Origin: Gaiellasilicea sp963745775
GTDB taxonomy: Bacteria; Actinomycetota; Thermoleophilia; Gaiellales; Gaiellaceae
DNA: 64,000 nucleotides
Direction: 5' to 3'
NCBI GenBank assembly: GCA_963745775.1
Contig: CAVUYY010000011.1
Span: 285,008 to 349,007, forward strand
Positions 46,810-55,951 of this stretch are shown here, in pieces. A model generated the notes under the pieces. It was not told the DNA's origin and searched no databases. It saw only the letters and a program-made list of their open reading frames with translations. The first letter of the stretch is position 1. Each line of letters begins with the position of its first letter. A program made the translations under genes and the position numbers.

Positions 46810-47858
46810 CCGGACGAGTCGGCGAGTGGCGCGTCGCCCGGACGTCAGCGTCGTCGTCGCGACGAGAAACCGCGCGACGCTTCTGCCGTCACTGCCTGGC
46901 CTCTCTGTTGGAGCAGGAGACGAGCAGTCGGTTCGAGGTCGTCGTCGTCGACAACGGGTCCGAGGACGGCACGGCGGATGTCATTCGAGGCTGGGCGGAG
47001 CGCGACCCGCGGATTCGCGGTGTGCTCGAGCCTGCGGTCGGCCTCAGCCGGGCGAAGAACGCGGGCATCGAGGAAGCTCGAGGCGAGCTCGTGCTCTTCA
47101 CAGACGACGACGTGATCCTCGACTCCGCCTGGATCGAGGCCTACGTCTCGTTCTTCGCGCGACGCCGGCACGAGCCACGCACGCTCGTCGGCGGGCCTGT
47201 GCTCCCGCTTCCCCATGATCTCTCGGCCTGGCCGAGCTGGCTCGACGACGCTGCCAGAGTGGATCTCCCGGGGCTCTTCCACGGAAGCGAGGAGCGCGCT
47301 CTCGGCCGCTTCGACTACCTCTGGGGGGCGAACATGGCCGCCCGCGGCGAGCTGTTCGCGGAGCTCGGCGGCTTCGACGAGGGTCTCGGGCGAAGCGACG
47401 ACCTGCGCGGCACGTTCGAGGACGTCGAGCTGAACGAACGCGTGACCGACGCCGGCGGCGAATGCCGCTACCTGCCCGCTGCGGTCGTGCATCACCGCGT
47501 CGACGCCGACGCAGCACGGCCGCGGATGATCGTGCGCAAGGCGTTCAACCGCGGCGCGAACGATTTCCTGCGAGCCGGCGCGCGGCTCCTATTACGCGCC
47601 TTCGGCGCGCGTGCCTTCGGGGCGCGCCCCCGCTGCCGGCGTCCTGGCGCTGCGGCTGCTGACGTGGCTCGCGGCTGCCCTCGCTCTTCCGGCTGACGCG
47701 TCGGCGGGGTGCGTTTCGAGCTCGCCCGCCGCTCGGCGTGGGCGGCGGGCTGGTGTCTCGCCGTCTCGGTGGACGGAGGCACGGTCCGGCGCGGAGCGCG
47801 ATCAAGCGGCTTGCGCTCGCTCGGCCGAGCCATCGCGCTGCGGGCAACCCCGGCCTGA
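46806..47858 (+). CDS. GT2 glycosyltransferase, several frameshifts
   Basis: Nucleotide-sugar-dependent GT-A transferase. Joined frames read PDVSVVVATRNRATLLP, CLASLLEQETSSRFEVVVVD, NGSEDGTADVIRGW, GELVLFTDDDVILDSAWIEA (the DxD-type metal motif) and GGFDEGLGRSDDLRGTFEDV with the catalytic ED of the family. Breaks occur near 46836, 46886, 47592 and 47690-47705. The last readable frame, RFELARRSAWAAGWCLAVSV, ends with TGA at 47856-47858. It lies directly upstream of the lasso precursor promoter and could glycosylate a surface glycan or the product. Confidence 0.82.
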
Positions 47859-47879
47859 GGCAAATCACCCATCGGACGG

Positions 47880-47907
47880 TTTACTTTCGCCGATTCTTGT
47901 GTATAAA
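47880..47907 (+). promoter_or_regulatory. Promoter of the lasso precursor gene
   Basis: TTTACT (47880-47885), 16-bp spacer, TATAAA (47902-47907) in an AT-rich patch that stands out in this GC-rich window. It leads to a ~50-nt leader ending in GGGAGGAG before the precursor ATG. Confidence 0.65.
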
Positions 47908-47965
47908 TATGACTTCGATTGACCTGAAGTGCGGCCTCGCGCCAGACGCGAGGGGGAGGAGTGGA

Positions 47966-48115
47966 ATGAAGGTTTCTTACGAAGCACCCAAGATCGAGGA
48001 TTACGGCTCGATCGCGGATCACACGTTCAACAACCCTGGCAAGGGTGACAAGTCGGCGACGCCGATGGAGACGGACACGTTCGGCGAGTTCTCTCACCCG
48101 TTCACCAGCCCGTAG
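47966..48115 (+). CDS. Lasso peptide precursor
   Basis: 49 aa, MKVSYEAPKIEDYGSIADHT then FNNPGKGDKSATPM and so on to HPFTSP. The leader holds the complete recognition signature YxxPxIxxxGxxxxxT: Tyr5, Pro8, Ile10, Gly14, Thr20. With Thr at -2 as in other lasso peptides, cleavage after Phe21 gives a 28-residue core starting Asn22-Asn23-Pro24; the only acceptor at a usual distance is Asp28 (core position 7). GGGAGGAG precedes ATG 47966. B1, B2, cyclase and exporter genes follow. The leader assignment is strong; the cut site and ring are inferred. Confidence 0.85.
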   Translation: MKVSYEAPKIEDYGSIADHTFNNPGKGDKSATPMETDTFGEFSHPFTSP

Positions 48116-48198
48116 ACCAACAAGCATCAACAGCTGTCGAATCGGACGACCGGGCCATGCCCGGTCGTGCGATTCTGGCGACATCGTTCTAGGCACCG

Positions 48199-50005
48199 AT
48201 GGGCATCGGAGCGATCGCCGGCTTTCGAGCCCGGAACGGAGAGCCGCGCGCGGAGGTCGTGCGAGACCATGGCGGCAGCGGTGCCGCACCGCGGCTCGGC
48301 AGTCGAGACGCTCGTAGATCGGGCGCTGCGCGCTCTGCCTGCGTCAACGCGACTGACCGACGGCGACGCGGGGCGTGGCGATCGTCGGCGCGATTCGGCG
48401 CCGCCTTCGTCGGCAGGCTCGACAATGCGGCCGAGCTCGCAGCCGAGCTAGCGCGGCACGCATCGTCGACTGGCCGAGCTCGACCCGCCGGGCTCGTCGC
48501 CGCCGCTTTCGAGCTCTACGGCGCGCGCCTTCCGGCGCGCCTCCGAGGCGTGTTCGCCTGCGTCGTGACCGACGGGCACGCGCTTGCACGCCTTTCGCGA
48601 CCACCTGGGGTATGGGCTCCTGTTCTACCGCGTCGACGCTCAGGCGGGTCTACGCCGCGACCGAGGCCAAGCAGGTGGTAGCCGGTGCTGGGATCTCGAA
48701 GGAGCCGGACGTCGAGGTCGTCGAGCGCATCGTCTTCAACGACCTGGACGACGAGATGCCGTGCGCGCTCCGCGGCGTTCGCCGGCTGCCGAAGGGCACG
48801 ATCGCTCGCGACGGCCGACGAAGAGATTCTGTGCAGCTCGAGCGCTACTGGAAGCCGGAATCGCTGCTCGAGACGGCCGACGCTCTCCGGCATCGGACGT
48901 GCAGGAGCGCTTCGACGAGCTGCTCGGCCAGGCGGTCTCGCGCTGCCTGACCGGAGCACGATCTGATCTCGCTCAGCGGCGGCATCGACTCGCCCGCGGT
49001 CGCGGCGTATCGCCGCGCCCAGGCATCTCGAGCTGAGCGGCCAGCCGCTTCAGGCCTACTCGGCCGTCTATCCGCGGCTTCCGGCCGTCGACGAGCGCGC
49101 CTACATGGAGCTCCTTGCGGACCGGTTCGCGATCCCGCTCCAGACGTTCGAGCCGCAGCGCAAATCCGCTCGGAGATCTGGCCGACTGGGTGGCGCTCGC
49201 CGACGGGCCGTATCCGGCCGCCTCGCTGGCGCTCTACGCCGAGTACTACCGGCGGCGTCCGCGAGCGCGGCTTCCGCACGGTCCTCTCGGGCGAGCATGC
49301 CGAGTTCGTCTTCGCGCTGAACTGGTTCCTGCTCGAGCATCTGCTCACGCACGGGCGAGTCGGCGCCGTGCGGCGGCAGCTCGGACTTCGTCGTGAAGAA
49401 GGGCAGTCGCATCCTGTCGCTCGCCTGGCTCTTCGCCCGCTGCGCTCGCGCCGGGCCGGCTGCTGGCCGCGCGGGAGCGCCGCAGCCCGATCGGGCGTTC
49501 CGGCCTGGCTGGACGCCGCAAGGCGAGCGAGCGAGTGGCGACGTCGTACGCGTCTCCCCGCGCGAGCGCTGGCGCACCCTCCAGCTCTCGGGCTTCATCG
49601 GCCCCGGGGATCTCTGCCGAGGCCGAGGCGATCTGTCAGGCGGTTTGCGGCGTGCAGGCCCGCAGGCCTGGACGGACATCGACCTGTTCGAGTTCTTCCT
49701 GAGCCTCCCCGCCGAGCTCAAGTTCCCGGAGATCGGAGGGAAGAACCTCGTCCGGCGGCTGCTCCGGGGCCGGGTGCCGGACGAGATCCTCGATCGGCGG
49801 GACCGGACGTACTTCAACGAGTCGCTGCTCGCCGACATCGACTACGCGACGCTTCGCCGCTACCTGTCGCGCCGGAGCATCGTTTCCCGGGCGTCGACTA
49901 CGACGTCCTGGCCGACAAGCTGCCGCCGGCGAGGATTTCGACGCGCTGGACTTCAACTGGGCCAGGCAGCTCGCCACCTCGCACGCATTCCTGGCCCAGT
50001 GGTGA
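48199..50005 (+). CDS. Lasso cyclase (asparagine synthetase-like), heavily frameshifted
   Basis: Closes the macrolactam ring after adenylating the acceptor Asp/Glu. Readable segments in order: MGIGAIAGF, MAAAVPHRGSAVETLVDRAL, FGAAFVGRLDNAAELAAELA, FRDHLGYGLLFYR, VVERIVFNDLDDEMPCALRG, ERYWKPESLLETADAL, the ATP loop LISLSGGIDSPAVAAY, MELLADRFAIPLQTFEPQ, TVLSGEHAEFVFALNWFLLE, WTDIDLFEFFLSLPAELKFP, and the end DFNWARQLATSHAFLAQW (TGA 50003-50005). About a dozen or more one-base shifts occur in 1.8 kb, far denser than elsewhere, so this is either a decayed gene or very poor sequence. The lasso context argues against ordinary AsnB. Confidence 0.82.
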
Positions 50006-50986
50006 CGGCGGGCTCGTACTCGGCTGCGGCTCGCCGCGACGCGGCTCTGCACGCGAGCGGAATCACGCATCGCTACCCGGAGCGCACGGTGTTGAACGAC
50101 GTCTCGGTCGCCGTCGGCGGCGGCGAGATCCACGCGCTGCTCGGGCCGAACGGCGCCGGCAAGACGACGCTCGTCCGGATCCTGGCCGGGCTGCTGACCC
50201 CGAGCGAAGGATCGGTGGAGGTTGCGGGGCTCGATCCGGGCACCGGCGGACGTCCCTTCCGCCAGCGGATCGGGTTCGCGCCGTCCGGCGACCGAACCTT
50301 CTACCTCCGGATCTCGGCGCTCGAGAATCTCGTCTTCTTCGGACGCCTCCACGGCCTGCGGCGTCGGGAGGCGCTACGACGCGCAGGTGCCGTGCTCGCG
50401 GACGTCGGTCTGGAGAGCGTCGCCAAGCAGCGCGTGGGCGAGTACTCCCACGGGATGCAGAAGCGTCTGTCGTTTGCCCGGGCGCTCCTGATGTCGCCGG
50501 CCGTGCTCCTCGTCGACGAGGCGACGCACGACCTCGATCCCGACGGCGCGCGAACGGTGCGGGAGCTCGTCGAGCGGCAGGCCACGCGAAGGCGCCGCCG
50601 TCGTCTGGGTGACGCAGCGGCTGGAGGAGATCAGGGGCTTCGCTCAGACCGCCACGGTCCTCGACCGCGGCGAGATGCGGTTCGACGGCTCGGTTCCCCG
50701 TCTGCTGGCGCTGGCAGCGCCGCAGCGGTTCCTGCTCCGGCTCGACCCTCGCTCGCTCGCGGATCACGGAGAGGCGCTCGAACCGGTACTTCGCGGGCGG
50801 GCGACGCTCGAAGGGGTCGGTGCCGACGACCCCGAGCACTTCCTGCTCGCCCTCGGAGACGGCGTCGCGCTCGGCGAGATCCTGGGCGCGCTGGCGGACA
50901 ACGAGGTCACGGTGCTTTCCTGCAGCGAGGAGCATTCCGAGCTCGAGGAGGCATTCCTGCTGCTCACGCGAAAGAGCGCCGAGTGA
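50002..50986 (+). CDS. ABC transporter ATP-binding protein, one frameshift
   Basis: About 328 aa. Walker A LLGPNGAGKTTLVRILAG, signature region VGEYSHGMQKRLSFARALLM, Walker B AVLLVDEATHDLDPDG. One shift near 50587, after which VVWVTQRLEEIRGFAQTATV (switch region) and a C-terminal extension follow. GTG overlaps the cyclase stop (GTGA). With the next gene it forms an ABC-2 exporter, presumably for the mature lasso peptide and self-immunity. Confidence 0.9.
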
Positions 50987-51835
50987 GCGCCGTTCCAGCT
51001 TCGGGCGACCCCCGCGAGGGCGGCATCTTCGGCGAGCTCGTCAAGATCCCGGCCTTCCTCAGGCGCGACTTCCTCCAGGCGTGGAGCTACCGGATGGCGT
51101 TCGTCACCGACGCGATCGGGCTGGCGCTGCAGACCGCGCTCTTCTTCTACATCTCGAAGATCGTCGACCCGAACGTCCTCCCGACCTTCGGCGGCGCGCG
51201 AGTCTCCTACCTCGAGTACGTGGTGGTCGGAATCGCGATGACGATGCTGATCGCGCTCGGGATCTTCAGGGCGGCTGCGGCCTTCCGCAACGAGCAGCTG
51301 ATGGGGACGCTCGAGGTGCTGCTGATGACTCCGACGGCGCCGTGGACGATCCAGATCGGCTCGATCGTCTACGACCTCGTCTACATCCCGCTTCGGACGG
51401 GTCTCTTCATCGCCGTCGTCGCTCTGGCCACCGACGTCTCGTTCGACACCGACGGGATCGTGCCGGCCACGGTGATCCTCCTCGCGTTCCTCCCGTTCGT
51501 GTGGGGGATCGGGATCGTCTACGCGGCCTCGAGCCTGACCTTCAAGCAGGCCGGGGGCGGGATCGCGATCACGCTGCTCACGTTCTCGTCCGGCGCCTAC
51601 TTCCCGCTGGAGCTCTTCCCCGACTGGCTTGCCGACGGCGGCCGAGGCGAATCCGATGGCGGTGGCGATCGACGCGATGCGCGAGGCGCTCCTCGGTGGC
51701 GCGGGCTGGTCGGGAGTCGGCGATGCGCTGCTCGTGCTCGTGCCCGCGTCGCTTGTGATGCTCTCGTTCGGGATCGGTGCGTTCCTCCTCGCGCTGCGTC
51801 GGGAGCGTCGGCGAGGCACGCTCGGCATCTACTGA
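50983..51835 (+). CDS. ABC-2 type permease, one frameshift
   Basis: About 283 aa with six hydrophobic helices: MAFVTDAIGLALQTALFFYI, YVVVGIAMTMLIALGIFRAA, MGTLEVLLMTPTAPWTIQIG (typical ABC-2 coupling segment), VILLAFLPFVWGIGIVYAAS. One extra base near 51630 precedes PTAAEANPMAVAIDAMREAL and the last helix (LVLVPASLVMLSFGIGAFLL). GTG start overlaps the ATPase stop. Confidence 0.88.
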
Positions 51836-51851
51836 AAGGACGGAGCAACCA

Positions 51852-52133
51852 GTGCTTGCACCAGAATCGAAGATCAGCAGGAACGAGAAGGCGGTCGCGC
51901 GGCGACTCGACGAGGGAGAGGGCGGGGTGATCCTGCACCTCGACACGGGCGCCTACCACGGCGTCAACGAGGTCGGGCTCCTGATCTGGGAGCTGCTCGA
52001 GAGCGAGCAGACCATGCAGGAGCTCGTGGCCGCCGTGCGCGATCGGGTCGACGAGCCACCGCCCCAGCTCGAGGACGACGTCGCCAGCTTCCTGGCGGAG
52101 GTCCAGGAGCGCGACCTCATCGTCGTCGGCTAG
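51852..52133 (+). CDS. PqqD-like lasso B1 protein (RiPP recognition element)
   Basis: 93 aa. Binds the leader peptide and presents it to the B2 protease. GGVILHLDTGAYHGVNEVGL followed by LIWELLESEQTMQELVAAVR and VASFLAEVQERDLIVV is the PqqD/B1 winged-helix pattern. GGAG 6 nt upstream of GTG 51852. Frame intact, 93 aa as expected. Confidence 0.9.
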   Translation: MLAPESKISRNEKAVARRLDEGEGGVILHLDTGAYHGVNEVGLLIWELLESEQTMQELVAAVRDRVDEPPPQLEDDVASFLAEVQERDLIVVG

Positions 52134-52140
52134 CGCACGA

Positions 52141-53050
52141 ATGCAGGCGGACGGAGACTCGGGGACGTGCTTCGGCTTCGCGGTCCGTTCGTCGCTCCCG
52201 TTTTCGTTCCTCCGCGGAGGCCGCGGCGAGCCGATCGACATCTCGGCCTCGTCCAGTCGACGCGGCGAGCTGGAGGGCGAGCTGCTCGTCAAGTGGAGCC
52301 CGACGGCCGAACGGCCCTTCGAGGTCCGGCTCTTTCGGACGGAGTACGGCTATGGCGTCTGGATTCCGGACTCGGGCTGGTACGAGGTGAACGTCGAAGG
52401 CGGCAGCGTGACCGTGCCCGCCGATGCCGACGAGGTTCGGCGGGAGGAGCGCCTCTGGAGCATTCCCGCCACGCTCTTCCTTCTCGCCCGCGGCGACCTA
52501 CCGCTGCATGCGGCGGCTGTCGAGGTGAACGGCAGGGCGATCGTGCTCGCGGCTCCCGGGACGTTCGGGAAGACCACGTTGGCGGCCGCCTTTCTCAGCG
52601 CCGGGTATCGGCTCCTGAGCGAGGATCTGACGTGCATTCGAGTCGACGGTGGGCCGTGCGTCGTCCCGGGGCCGGCGATGTTGCGCGTCCGCCGCGACGT
52701 CGCCGCTCGGCTCGAGATCGCCAACGTTCGCCGGTTGGCCGAGTCGGAGCACCGCGTGCATTTCGCGGTCGAGGAGTCGCTTGAGGGGCGACTGCTCACC
52801 GGTCCCGCTCGGCGCGATCGTGTTCCTCCGCGTCTCGGACGACGGCTTCCGGATCGAGAGCTCGAGCTCTGCATCCGCCGTGCGCGATCTCTGGACCCTG
52901 TCCGGGACGCTCCCGACCGACCGGGATCGAACACATTCCTTTGCCGGCGCCGCAGAGCTCGTCCGCTCGGTGCCCGTGCTGGACTTCTTCCGGCCGGTGC
53001 GGTACGAGGCGCTCCCGCAGACGATCGAGTTCCTTGCCGAGCACGTCTAG
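52141..53050 (+). CDS. HPr-kinase-like lasso tailoring kinase, one frameshift
   Basis: About 302 aa. Contains ATP loop VLAAPGTFGKTTLAAAFLSA and YRLLSEDLTCIRVDGG (Walker B-like acidic pair) of the HprK-related kinases found in lasso clusters such as that of paeninodin, where the enzyme phosphorylates the C-terminal Ser. A shift near 52798 links ESLEGRLL to VPLGAIVFLRVSDDGFRIES. Here the precursor ends Ser-Pro, so the target, if any, is a penultimate or internal Ser/Thr. Activity is inferred from family and position. Confidence 0.82.
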
Positions 53051-53081
53051 CCGCCCTTCCGGGCTGACCTTCCGGCAGAGG

Positions 53082-53456
53082 ATGCGTCTGGCGCTCCGGA
53101 TCTGGTCGCGCTATCTGCGCGTGCGGCGCGGCCTGCGCGCGAAGCCCCTGCCGATCTTCGCCGAGGAGCTCGGGCGGACGGGCGTTCGAGCCGCGCGCCG
53201 CTCGCCGTGGGTGTTGAGCGGTGCCGTCGATCGCAGCTTGCGACTCGGGCCCTACCGGACGCGCTGCCTCTTCGGCGCCCTCGTCCTCTACCGGCTCTTG
53301 CGAGAGCAGGGCGACGAGGTCGAGCTCGTGATCGGGCTGCCGGCGAGCGCCCGAGACCACGCCGCGCACGCCTGGGTCGAGCTGGACGGAATCGACCTCG
53401 GTCCGCCTCCCGGGCGCGGCGATCACGCCGAGCTCGCGCGGTTCCCGACGCGATGA
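53082..53456 (+). CDS. Lasso B2 leader peptidase (transglutaminase-like)
   Basis: 124 aa from ATG 53082 (a TTG at 53033 would add 16 residues and overlap the kinase). Cysteine protease that removes the leader: nucleophile in GPYRTRCLFGALVLYRLL, catalytic His in ARDHAAHAWVELDGIDL. VELVIGLPASARDHAAHAWV is the PF13471-like core. Frame intact. Confidence 0.9.
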   Translation: MRLALRIWSRYLRVRRGLRAKPLPIFAEELGRTGVRAARRSPWVLSGAVDRSLRLGPYRTRCLFGALVLYRLLREQGDEVELVIGLPASARDHAAHAWVELDGIDLGPPPGRGDHAELARFPTR

Positions 53457-54000
53457 GCGTTGCCGCGCCCCCGACGCCGAGCTCGTTGATCGAGACGCTG
53501 ACGAGCTCGGGGATCGAGGTCCTCGTCCTGCGTGCGCACGCGTTTCCAGGCGGAGCCGCCGATGTCGAGCTCCTCGTTCGACCCGACGACTGGAAGGCGG
53601 TTGGCGGCCTCTTCGAGGAACTGCCGTGGCGCTACCACCTCGGTGGTCGAGGAGCCTGGCGGCTGCTTCCCATGGCGCACTGGGGCTTCGACGGCGGCGT
53701 CAATCTGATGGTCTACCGGCGGCTTCCGGCCGCGCCGTTTCCCTCGCGCGCGCTGCGACCGCTGGAACGGGCGCTGTGGGCCGGCGCATCCCCAGGGCCC
53801 GACGGAGCTCTCGTGCCGGAGCCGGCGGCGCTGCTCGTCCACAACGCCGTCCAGGCGACGCGACCCGGGTCGAGCTACCACTGGCGGGACTGGCAGGACC
53901 TCCTCGCCGAACCGAGAGCGCGTGACGGACTGGGATCGGGTCTGGACGTTGGCGAGAGAGGCGCGAGTGACAGGGGCCGTGCGTCGAGCCTTGAGCTGCC
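53453..54000 (+). CDS. Second nucleotidyltransferase-like protein, degenerate metal motif
   Basis: Starts ATG 53453 overlapping the B2 stop: LIETLTSSGIEVLVLRAHAF, GGAADVELLVRPDDWKAVGG, MAHWGFDGGVNLMVYRRLP, LVHNAVQATRPGSSYHWRDW, and, after a shift near 53920, TDWDRVWTLAREARVTGAVR. The layout matches the NTP_transf_5-like protein at 45748, but its DLDL is DVEL here and the KG motif is lost, so catalysis is doubtful. The end cannot be fixed: no start codon is visible for the next domain, and the two may be one fused protein. Confidence 0.65.
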
Positions 54001-54776
54001 GCAGAGGCCGGCGCGCAGCGACCGCCGTCCGGAGGCCGGCTCTTCGACGGCGCGCTCGGCTCGTCCTGGAGGGCGGCCACAGCGCTCCAGACCCACGCGC
54101 GTCCCCGGCCGGTCGGCCCGTTTCTCGCGGCGATCCCGAGGCTCGGCGATGCGACGTTCCGCTGCCGCGTCGGCGGGATCGTGGTGGCTACCGGCCCCGG
54201 CGTCTTCGTGCCGACGCCGGACGCCGACCGCTTCGTCGAGCTGGCGCTGGAGTGGTCGGAGGGCCTGCCGAGCCCGGTCGTGGTCGAGGTCGGGACCGGG
54301 TGTGGTGCCATGGCGCTCGCGGTGGCGGCGGCCCGGCCGGACGCGGACGTCCACGCGGTCGACCTCTCGCGCGCAGCCGTTCTCCGAACCTGGCGGAATC
54401 GCCGCGGAGCTCGGGCTTTCGAACGTGCGGGTGCGGCGCGGCTCGCTGCTCGGGCCGATTCCGGTGGAGCTGACGGGGAGGGTGCGCGTGATCCTCGCCA
54501 ACCTGCCGTACCTCACCCCCGACCGCTATGTCCCGATCGGGCGGGACTCCGCGGGACACGGTCAGGGGTGAGGGCGAGGACGGGCTCGACCTGCATCGCC
54601 GCCTCGCCCGGGACGCGATCCGCTTCCTGCAGCCGGGTGGAAGGCTGCTGCTCCAGATGGGTGAGGCGCAATGGAACGATCTCGCGGTCGAGCTCGCCGA
54701 GCTCGGGTATCGGCCCGGCGAACCGGTTCGGCTGGGCGAGTTCGTGGTCGCGCCGGCGGATCGTCCGGCGGGGTGA
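54001..54776 (+). CDS. PrmC/HemK-like methyltransferase domain, frameshifted
   Basis: SAM-dependent methyltransferase. GPGVFVPTPDADRFVELALE, VVVEVGTGCGAMALAVAAAR (SAM loop), VRVILANLPYLTPDRYVPIG with NLPY in place of NPPY, then LQPGGRLLLQMGEAQWNDLA. Shifts near 54385 and 54545. The upstream stretch (LFDGALGSSWRAATALQTHA) is in the same frame without a start codon. It lacks the helical N-domain of true PrmC, so it may methylate the cluster product or another substrate rather than release factors. Stop overlaps the next GTG. Confidence 0.75.
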
Positions 54777-55951
54777 AACGTGGCGCCGGCCCGGTCGGCC
54801 TCTACCTCGCCACGCGGGCGGGCGTATGGGTCGCGGCTGCCTTCGCGCTGCTCGCATTCGATTCACTGACGCGAGTCTTCGGAGCCGACGAGCGTCCCTG
54901 GATCGTGGATGTCGGCTGGTTCGTCGACATGTGGTCGCGCTGGGACGGAAGCTGGTTCGTCGGCATCGCCCGGGACGGCTATGTCGAGCCCGAGGAGAGC
55001 GCCGCGTTCTTCCCCCTCTACCCGCTCGCGGTCCGCGGTGTCGCGGAGCTGATCGGCGATCACTACGTGCTCGCCGGCGTCCTGGTCTCGCTCGCCGCCG
55101 GCGCGGCCGCCGTCCTCGTGCTGCACCGGCTCGCCACGCAAGTCCTCGGGCTCGAAGCCGCCGGCAGGACGGTGCTCTACCTGAGCCTCTTTCCGATGTC
55201 GATCTTCCTGCTCGCCGTCTACAGCGAGGCGCTCTACCTGCTGCTCGCGGCCGCGACGTTCCTGCTCGCGCTGCGCGGACGCTTCCTCACCGCGGGGCTC
55301 GTCGCGGGGCTCGCACTGCTGACGCGGTCGTCCGCCGTCGCGCTCCTACCGGCGCTGGCGCTCCTCGCGTGGCAGGTGAGGGAGGGACGCGTGCGGGCGT
55401 TCGCGTCCGTCGCGCTCGCCGGGCTCGTCGGCGCCCTCTGGCCGCTCTGGCTCTGGGTTCAGCACGGCGATCCGCTGCTCTCGGCCCGCGCCCAGTCGTC
55501 GGAGCAGTGGAACCGCGATCTCTCGCCGCTCGGGCCGCTCGGCGGGATCTGGCAAGGGCTCGAGGCGGGCTGGGCGAGCCTGCGGCAGCTCCTCGAGGGG
55601 GGTGAGTCGTGGTCATACGCGAGCGACACGAGCCCGGTGTACGTCGCCTTCAACCTCGAGCAACTCGCCTACGCCGCGCTCTTCCTCGGGCTTGCCGTCG
55701 TCGTCTGGCGTCGGGTCGGACCGGCGTTCGGGATCTTCGTCGCCGTGAGCCTCGCTCTGCCGCTGAGCGCACCGCCGCCGGAGTATCCGCTTCTCTCGAT
55801 GCCGCGCTTCGGACTCGGAATCTTCCCGATCTTCCTCGCGCTAGCCGTGCTCGGCGATCGCCCCCGGACTCACCGGACGATCGTCTGGGTCAGCGCGACC
55901 CTGCTCGGCCTCACGATCGCTCGCTGGTCGGCCGGGCTCTTCGTGGCCTGA
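54773..55951 (+). CDS. PIG-V-like mannosyltransferase, polytopic
   Basis: 392 aa with about ten helices. The first loop carries WSRWDGSWFVGIARDGYVEP and FFPLYPLAVRGVAELIG, the acidic WDG motif of lipid-sugar-dependent GT-C mannosyltransferases of the PIG-V type; later LFPMSIFLLAVYSEALYLLL. Uses a polyprenyl-phosphate sugar outside the membrane. Frame intact; GTG start overlaps the methyltransferase stop. Confidence 0.87.
   Translation: MKRGAGPVGLYLATRAGVWVAAAFALLAFDSLTRVFGADERPWIVDVGWFVDMWSRWDGSWFVGIARDGYVEPEESAAFFPLYPLAVRGVAELIGDHYVLAGVLVSLAAGAAAVLVLHRLATQVLGLEAAGRTVLYLSLFPMSIFLLAVYSEALYLLLAAATFLLALRGRFLTAGLVAGLALLTRSSAVALLPALALLAWQVREGRVRAFASVALAGLVGALWPLWLWVQHGDPLLSARAQSSEQWNRDLSPLGPLGGIWQGLEAGWASLRQLLEGGESWSYASDTSPVYVAFNLEQLAYAALFLGLAVVVWRRVGPAFGIFVAVSLALPLSAPPPEYPLLSMPRFGLGIFPIFLALAVLGDRPRTHRTIVWVSATLLGLTIARWSAGLFVA

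Noticed and set aside
48199..50005. Ordinary asparagine synthetase AsnB
   Set aside because: It sits between a lasso precursor and exporter/B1/B2 genes, and the context is decisive.
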